Shown: positions 30,747-34,711 of the stretch, one piece after another
How positions within the stretch are numbered: position 1 is the first letter of the stretch
Layout: every line of letters begins with the position of its first letter
Made by a program: the position numbers and the translations under genes
Notes under the pieces: model-generated
The model's database searches: none
The model's input: the letters and a program-made list of their open reading frames with translations, nothing else
What the model was told of the DNA's origin: nothing
From: Deltaproteobacteria bacterium
GTDB taxonomy: Bacteria; Myxococcota; B64-G9
Reading direction: 5' to 3'
Assembly: GCA_016935365.1 (NCBI GenBank)
Contig: JAFGRB010000296.1
Location: 1 to 34,711, forward strand
Length of the DNA stretch: 34,711 nucleotides

Positions 30747-30843
30747 TTGTAGGGGTGGGCTTCATGCCCACCCGTTCTTTGCGATCGTCGCGTCGATCAG
30801 GCCATTTCGCGTACGCGGGAGGACTCCAGGCCCTCCTCTACAA
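30747..30843. repeat. Two REP-like hairpin units in inverted arrangement
   Basis: The unit at 30747-30773 on the plus strand is TTGTAG, then GGGTGGGC-TTCAT-GCCCACCC, followed by GTTCTTT, which would also act as a terminator. The unit at 30843-30817 on the minus strand is TTGTAG, then AGGAGGGC-CTGGA-GTCCTCCC. The two 27-base units align without gaps, sharing the TTGTAG head, the 8-5-8 hairpin layout and most stem bases; stem differences are partly compensated. They are 43 bases apart, facing each other, like a bacterial interspersed mosaic element. They lie between the ends of genes on the minus strand, in a gene-free interval (30596-30878). Confidence 0.65.
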
Positions 30844-30878
30844 AATCGCAAACCGTGCCTGCTGTGTTTCGCACCCGC

Positions 30879-32831
30879 TCAGGGGTCGTCCGCGGTCCGG
30901 CCGTCGAAGTACACGGCGTCGAACGCGGACACGTCCTCGTCCAGGCCGGCGAGCGACAGCGTGCCATGCCAGGGCACCCGGGAGGAGGGCAGCCAGTACG
31001 CCGGGCGGTACAGCACGCCGGTGTTCAAGTAGACCTGGTCCTGGCTGTAGATGACGTTCAGGTCCCGGCGGTAGGGCATCTCGGGCGAGCCGAAGTCCGA
31101 AAAGACCGCGTAGCGAAAGTCCAGCCCGCCGCTGCCTTCGTCGTAGCCGCCCTGGGAGGAGAAGTACTTGAAGCCGACCACGTCCTCGTGCCAGACGGGC
31201 GACTCGTCGCCCTGGATGTCGATGAAGGCCAGGAAGACGACCGCGTGGCCCGTGCCGGTCGTGCGGTTGAGGTTGATGAAGGAGCCGGGCTCGAGCTGCT
31301 CGAAGGGCACCGTCATGCCCATGCCGAAGTGGCGCAGCGCGTCGGCCGTGCCGCCGGCGTTCAGGTTGTGGTTGACCCAGATGTGGGCCTTGAGATCGCC
31401 GGCGCCGAGATACTCGTAGGAGCGCTTCGGCAGGTAGTCCCAGACCTGCGCGTCGCCCGTGTCGGCGGCATACAGCTCGATGGCGGTCAGGATGACCTCC
31501 ATGCAGGCGGCCACGCACATGGTCTTGGCGCCGCCGGTGGCCAGGATCCAGCCCCAGGGACCGTACTCGATGTCGTGGGTCAGCACCGCGCTGTCGTAGC
31601 CCAGCAGGCCGTAGTTCTCGTAGAGGTACTCGACCGCCGCCAGCACGTACTCGTTGAAGGTCTCCGCCGGATCCAGCTCGAAGGCCCGCACGCTCACGTC
31701 CAGCGTGTAGGCGCCGACCTGGGGCGCGCCGCCGCCGGCGTAGGTGTCGAGCACCAGGAAGTAGCTGCCCGGCTCGAGCTCGGCGTAGATCCCCCTGTCG
31801 CTGCGATCGACCAGCACCAGCGGCTCCAGGCTCGACAGCAAGTGGACGTCGATGTCCACGCCCTCGGGCTCGGGGCAGACGATCTCGGCGCTCAGGCGCA
31901 CTCGCCGGTCCAGCCGGAAGGAGTAGATATACTCCGGCCCCGACTCGTCGAGCTCGTTCGGCGGGTAGGCGTCGATCGCGTCCGAGACCGCCTCCGCGGT
32001 GTCGCGGGTGTCGACGAAGGCGAAGGGCACCGGCAGCGGGCTGTCGCCGTAGCCGAGCGGGATGGGATCGCCGAGGTCGCCCGCGTGCGGGACCTCGTAG
32101 TCGGCCCGGAGCTCGTAAGGCCCGGGCATGGCCAGGCCGTCTTCCGCGTAGCTGTCCAGCACCAGGTAGTAGAGGCCGGGCTGGAGTTGGTCCACGATCT
32201 CGTAGTGAGCCCGCTGCAGGAGCTCGAGCGGCTCGATGGAGCCGAGCAGGTGCAGGTCGATGTCCACGCCCTCGGGCTCGGGGAAGGGGATGCGGGCGTG
32301 GAAGGACATGGCCCGCTCGAGCCGGAAGACGTAGACGTACTCGGGGCCCGACTCGTCCAGCTCGTTCGGCGGGTAGGCGTCGATCGCGTCCGAGGGCGAG
32401 TCGCGGGTGTCGCGCGCGTCGGTGTACGTGTAGCGCTCGCCCGTGACCGGGATGATGAAGGGGTGGGCGATCGTGCCGTCCTGCGGCTCGCAGGCGTCGC
32501 CCTCGCCGTCCGCGTCGATGTCGGCCTGGTCGGCGTTGGGTGTCTGCGGGCAGTTGTCCTCGCCGTCCGGCACCCCGTCCGCGTCCGCGTCGTCCGTGAC
32601 CTCGCAGGCGTCGCCGGTCCCGTCGCCGTCGCCGTCGGCCTGGTCGGCATTGGGCATCGCCGGGCAGTTGTCTTGCGAGTCGGCCACGCCGTCTCCGTCC
32701 CCGTCCGGCTCGCAGATCCCGTCGACGTCGACGAAGCCCGGGGCGCAGCCGCGCTCGTCTCCGCCGCAGCCGGCTGCCAGCCAGGAGGCGGCCGCCAGGG
32801 CGAGCAGCCCGGTACGCAGAAGCGTCCTCAT
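30879..32831 (-). CDS. Lipoprotein with TSP3 repeats, two PPC-like domains and a papain-like-fold C-terminus
   Basis: The product is 650 residues with a lipoprotein signal (LAAGC, Cys22). Residues 40-115 hold about three thrombospondin type 3 repeats (DGDGDGVADSQDNCP, DADADGVPDGEDNCP). Two beta domains of about 100 residues each follow (147-245 and 284-382) that resemble pre-peptidase C-terminal domains. They share DAIDAYPPNELDESGPEY and EPEGVDID. The C-terminal part (about 390-650) has GAKTMCVAACMEVIL (Cys439) and GTGHAVVFLAF (His529), the Cys then His order of papain-like/C39-like peptidase folds. Catalysis is not proven. The ATG at 32831 overlaps the stop of the preceding lipoprotein gene (ATGA). 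Confidence 0.82.
   Translation of the reverse strand: MRTLLRTGLLALAAASWLAAGCGGDERGCAPGFVDVDGICEPDGDGDGVADSQDNCPAMPNADQADGDGDGTGDACEVTDDADADGVPDGEDNCPQTPNADQADIDADGEGDACEPQDGTIAHPFIIPVTGERYTYTDARDTRDSPSDAIDAYPPNELDESGPEYVYVFRLERAMSFHARIPFPEPEGVDIDLHLLGSIEPLELLQRAHYEIVDQLQPGLYYLVLDSYAEDGLAMPGPYELRADYEVPHAGDLGDPIPLGYGDSPLPVPFAFVDTRDTAEAVSDAIDAYPPNELDESGPEYIYSFRLDRRVRLSAEIVCPEPEGVDIDVHLLSSLEPLVLVDRSDRGIYAELEPGSYFLVLDTYAGGGAPQVGAYTLDVSVRAFELDPAETFNEYVLAAVEYLYENYGLLGYDSAVLTHDIEYGPWGWILATGGAKTMCVAACMEVILTAIELYAADTGDAQVWDYLPKRSYEYLGAGDLKAHIWVNHNLNAGGTADALRHFGMGMTVPFEQLEPGSFINLNRTTGTGHAVVFLAFIDIQGDESPVWHEDVVGFKYFSSQGGYDEGSGGLDFRYAVFSDFGSPEMPYRRDLNVIYSQDQVYLNTGVLYRPAYWLPSSRVPWHGTLSLAGLDEDVSAFDAVYFDGRTADDP
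31953..31986 (-). repeat. 34-base exact direct repeat inside a gene (copy 1)
   Basis: The stretch is identical to 32361-32394 and encodes the shared segment SDAIDAYPPNE of the two PPC-like domains. The exact nucleotide identity suggests a recent duplication or gene conversion between domains. Confidence 0.75.
32361..32394 (-). repeat. 34-base exact direct repeat inside a gene (copy 2)
   Basis: This is the partner of 31953-31986, in the same orientation and reading frame, 408 bases away, which matches the spacing of the two encoded PPC-like domains. Confidence 0.75.
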
Positions 32832-34282
32832 GGCGACACGTCGTCCAGGTGCGGGCTGTGCATCAGGTACGAGCCCGCGTGCTCGGCCTCGCGGATCAAG
32901 TCCGCGCAGGACGCGTCGTCCGGCAGGCGCAGCATGCGGAAGTACGTCCGATCGGCCTGATCGTGGATGGCCGACTGGCTGTTGGGCGGGACCAGGCTCG
33001 GCTTGGAAGCCGAGATGACGAGCTGCTCGTTCTGGATGCTGGCCAGGCCCTTGATGTGATCGGAGTCGACGATCTGGCCATCGTAGGTCGCGCTCCAGCG
33101 CTGGACGTTGTAGACCTTGCCGCGCAGGATCCCGTCCATCAGCGTGGTCATGCCCACGTTGCCGTCGCGGTCCTCGTCCCAGAAGCGAGGGTCGTCGGGG
33201 TCGGCCAGGAAGTCGGCCCGATCGGGCAGCGGGTCGTTCTCATCGTCGTCGATCACGCAGCCGCGCACCTCCGTGGTGCGGCTCGTGCGCCAGTCCGCGC
33301 CCGGCCCGCCCAGGGGCAGCTCCACGCTGCGATCCAGCATGGCCACCGAGCGGATGTAGCGCGCCGGGATGATCATCCAGCCCAGGTCGTCGAAGGGCTC
33401 GTCGCTGTCGATGAAGTTGATCAGCTTCAGATCGCAGAGCTTCTCCTCCATCTCCAGGGTGTCGCCGGCTGTGTGGCGGGCGATGACGAGGAAGAGGTTG
33501 GACGAGTACGTGTTCTGGTAGCCGATGATGGGCACCTCGGTGACGACGCCGATCTCCATGCGCATGCCCCACACGCCGGCGTATTCGTGGGCCGGGCTCG
33601 AGGCCGGGCCCGAGCCGAAGTCCAGCGGCTCCTCGCTCTGCACGCAGACCGACTCGGCCCCGCCGATGCACTCCCGGCGGCCGGTCCAGGCGTCGAGCTC
33701 CTTGACGCAATCGCAGACCCAGGCCCAGCCCAGCGCCTTGCACTCGGCGTCCCGGGTGCAGGAGGTGGGCGGCAGCTCGCCCGGCGGGATCCAGCGCTCC
33801 CAGCCGGTCAGCAGGCACTTGCCGACCGGGGTGCAGAGGAACTCGGTGTCGGGCACGCCCGGGTCGAAGGCCAGGCAGTCGTCGTCCTTGCCGCAGTTGG
33901 GCGCGCAGGTGCCGGAGCACGTCCCTTCGTAGCTGCACTCCGACGAGTCGCCGCAGACCGCCCCGCCGATCGAGCAGGTGCCGTTGCAGTAGTTGTCATC
34001 GCCACAGTCGGCGTGGCTGGTGCACGGCTCGCCGCCGCCCTGCTCGACGCACTGGCCGAAGGGATTGCAAAGCCCGCCGGACGCGACCAGGGCGCAGTCG
34101 GCGGTCGTGCGGCAGTCGGCCCAGCAGAGCCCTTCGGCCGTGCAGTAGCGGCCCGGGCCGCAGTCGAAGTAATGATCGCAGGGCTGGTAGCCGAGCTGGG
34201 TCGGATCGACCGGTGTGCCCGAGCTCGTCGAGCAGCCGGCCGCTGCGAGCAGGGCCAGGGTCGCCATTCTCAGTCCGCTCAT
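32828..34282 (-). CDS. Cys-rich lipoprotein
   Basis: The product is 484 residues from an ATG at 34282 behind GGGAGGC. The signal MSGLRMATLALLAAAGC has a relaxed lipobox (Cys17). Residues 30-185 hold more than twenty cysteines in short repeats such as CDHYFDCGPGRYC, CWADCRTTADC, CTSHADCGDDNYCNGTC and CGDSSECSYEGTCSGTC, a pattern common in myxobacterial surface proteins. The C-terminal 300 residues are a beta-rich domain without recognised family (GVWGMRMEIGVVTEVPIIGY, RTYFRMLRLPDD). It is translationally coupled to the papain-like-fold lipoprotein that follows, so the two may work together at the cell surface. Confidence 0.83.
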   Translation of the reverse strand: MSGLRMATLALLAAAGCSTSSGTPVDPTQLGYQPCDHYFDCGPGRYCTAEGLCWADCRTTADCALVASGGLCNPFGQCVEQGGGEPCTSHADCGDDNYCNGTCSIGGAVCGDSSECSYEGTCSGTCAPNCGKDDDCLAFDPGVPDTEFLCTPVGKCLLTGWERWIPPGELPPTSCTRDAECKALGWAWVCDCVKELDAWTGRRECIGGAESVCVQSEEPLDFGSGPASSPAHEYAGVWGMRMEIGVVTEVPIIGYQNTYSSNLFLVIARHTAGDTLEMEEKLCDLKLINFIDSDEPFDDLGWMIIPARYIRSVAMLDRSVELPLGGPGADWRTSRTTEVRGCVIDDDENDPLPDRADFLADPDDPRFWDEDRDGNVGMTTLMDGILRGKVYNVQRWSATYDGQIVDSDHIKGLASIQNEQLVISASKPSLVPPNSQSAIHDQADRTYFRMLRLPDDASCADLIREAEHAGSYLMHSPHLDDVSP

Positions 34283-34310
34283 CGTGCCTCCCGTGGAGCC
34301 AGATCCTTCT

Positions 34311-34339
34311 AGCATAGCAGGGCTGGGCGCGAAGTCGAA
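34311..34339 (-). promoter_or_regulatory. Promoter of the Cys-rich lipoprotein operon
   Basis: On the minus strand TTCGAC (34339-34334) and TATGCT (34316-34311) are 17 bases apart, 29 bases before the ATG at 34282. Confidence 0.5.
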
Positions 34340-34359
34340 GCATTCCGACACCGCGACTC

Positions 34360-34388
34360 TGGCCATTTGGGTGCGGAGGCGCTAGACT
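34360..34388 (+). promoter_or_regulatory. Weak promoter match for the 34414 gene
   Basis: TGGCCA (34360-34365) and TAGACT (34383-34388) are 17 bases apart, 26 bases before the ATG at 34414. Each box matches consensus at four of six bases. Confidence 0.3.
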
Positions 34389-34413
34389 ACGAAAAACCTC
34401 GGGAGGTGCTTCC

Positions 34414-34711
34414 ATGCGGCGCGTGATTTCGGTCTTCTTCCTGGCTGCGCTCTGTCTGGCATCCTGGGCCTGCAGCTCCTCCAGCAGCTCGGGAAACGAC
34501 GCTGGCGCGTGTACGAAGACCTGCAGCAGCCACGATGAGTGCAACCGCGGACAGTACTGCGACGACGAGGGCTGCTGCCGGGATGGCTGCGCCTACGACG
34601 ACGACTGCCCGTCCGGCCACTGCAACCAGGCGACCCACGAGTGCGAGGGCGGGGGCGAGGACGGCGGTACAGACGGCGGCCAGGACGCGGGCGGCGGCGA
34701 CAGCGGCGGCG
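34414..34711 (+). CDS. Cys-rich lipoprotein, 5' part only (cut by window end)
   Basis: The frame starts at ATG 34414 behind GGGAGGT and stays open to the window end. It begins MRRVISVFFLAALCLASWAC, a lipoprotein-like signal with Cys20, then a Ser run. A Cys-rich segment follows (ACTKTCSSHDEC, RGQYCDDEGCCRDGC, YDDDCPSGHCNQATHEC), and then a Gly/Asp-rich spacer (GGEDGGTDGGQDAGGG). It is of the same style as the divergent Cys-rich lipoprotein. The remainder, and hence any functional domain, lies outside the window. Confidence 0.8.
   Translation, partial: MRRVISVFFLAALCLASWACSSSSSSGNDAGACTKTCSSHDECNRGQYCDDEGCCRDGCAYDDDCPSGHCNQATHECEGGGEDGGTDGGQDAGGGDSGG

Noticed and set aside
30254..30878. A complete IS66 insertion sequence
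   Set aside because: No TnpB or TnpC, no terminal inverted repeats and no target duplication were seen; only a TnpA-like gene and separate REP-like hairpins are present.
1..34711. tRNA, rRNA and CRISPR features
   Set aside because: I saw no cloverleaf-like sequence with a conserved T-loop, no rRNA signature stretches and no regularly spaced repeats on reading; a covariance-model scan would be decisive.

Overview
The window reads as a chromosomal segment of an uncultured, anaerobic or facultatively anaerobic member of the Myxococcota/'Deltaproteobacteria'. The grounds are very high GC, many secreted Cys-rich and Asp/Gly-rich lipoproteins, thrombospondin type 3 calcium-binding repeats, a formylglycine-generating-enzyme-like (SUMF1) secreted protein, and an oxygen-sensitive 2-oxoacid:ferredoxin oxidoreductase. 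Taxonomy is inferred from gene content only. No rRNA, tRNA or CRISPR array was seen.

Left part (1-6.5 kb): a DarT/DarG toxin-antitoxin pair (DNA ADP-ribosyltransferase plus macrodomain antitoxin) follows a strong hairpin. Next come a Lys-Pro-rich putative DNA-binding protein, a remnant of a Cys-rich protein, a secreted SUMF1-domain protein, a converging gene of unknown function with less GC-rich sequence, and behind that gene a broken piece of the N-terminal domain of a second SUMF1-type protein. This stretch looks like accessory DNA with rearrangement.

6.5-10.5 kb: divergent lipoprotein genes, one a beta-propeller plus fibronectin-like protein and one a repeat propeller of the SBBP type. 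A 61-residue protein lies behind the best promoter match found. A triple-hairpin palindromic element separates this block from the next.

10.7-18.9 kb (minus strand): one tightly packed operon, mostly with overlapping stop/start codons. The order is P-loop ATPase, ferredoxin (delta), alpha, beta and gamma subunits of a VOR/KOR-type 2-oxoacid:ferredoxin oxidoreductase, then NuoE-like, HydB/NuoF-like and NuoG-N-terminus-like subunits, a four-cluster ferredoxin, a zinc-ribbon protein and a small lipoprotein. No hydrogenase or formate dehydrogenase catalytic subunit is present. The operon is most simply a 2-oxoacid oxidoreductase physically or functionally joined to an NAD(H) diaphorase, possibly an electron-bifurcating one. 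Two subunits are odd: alpha carries a histone-like basic tail, and the NuoG-like subunit has cleanly lost the His/Cys cluster loop. This is the best candidate in the window for an undescribed variant system.

19-23 kb: a thrombospondin-repeat lipoprotein and a HEAT-like exported protein on the minus strand, with a divergent nucleotidyltransferase-like gene. 23-30.6 kb (minus strand): a long run of an IS66-TnpA-like protein, a soluble GAF histidine kinase, TrkA and TrkH potassium uptake, an exported archaemetzincin, a TPR protein, and a methyltransferase that seems to start at CTG. 30.6-34.7 kb: paired inverted REP-like hairpins, then overlapping lipoprotein genes (a papain-like-fold candidate with two internal domain repeats, and a Cys-rich protein), and a divergent Cys-rich lipoprotein gene cut off by the window end.
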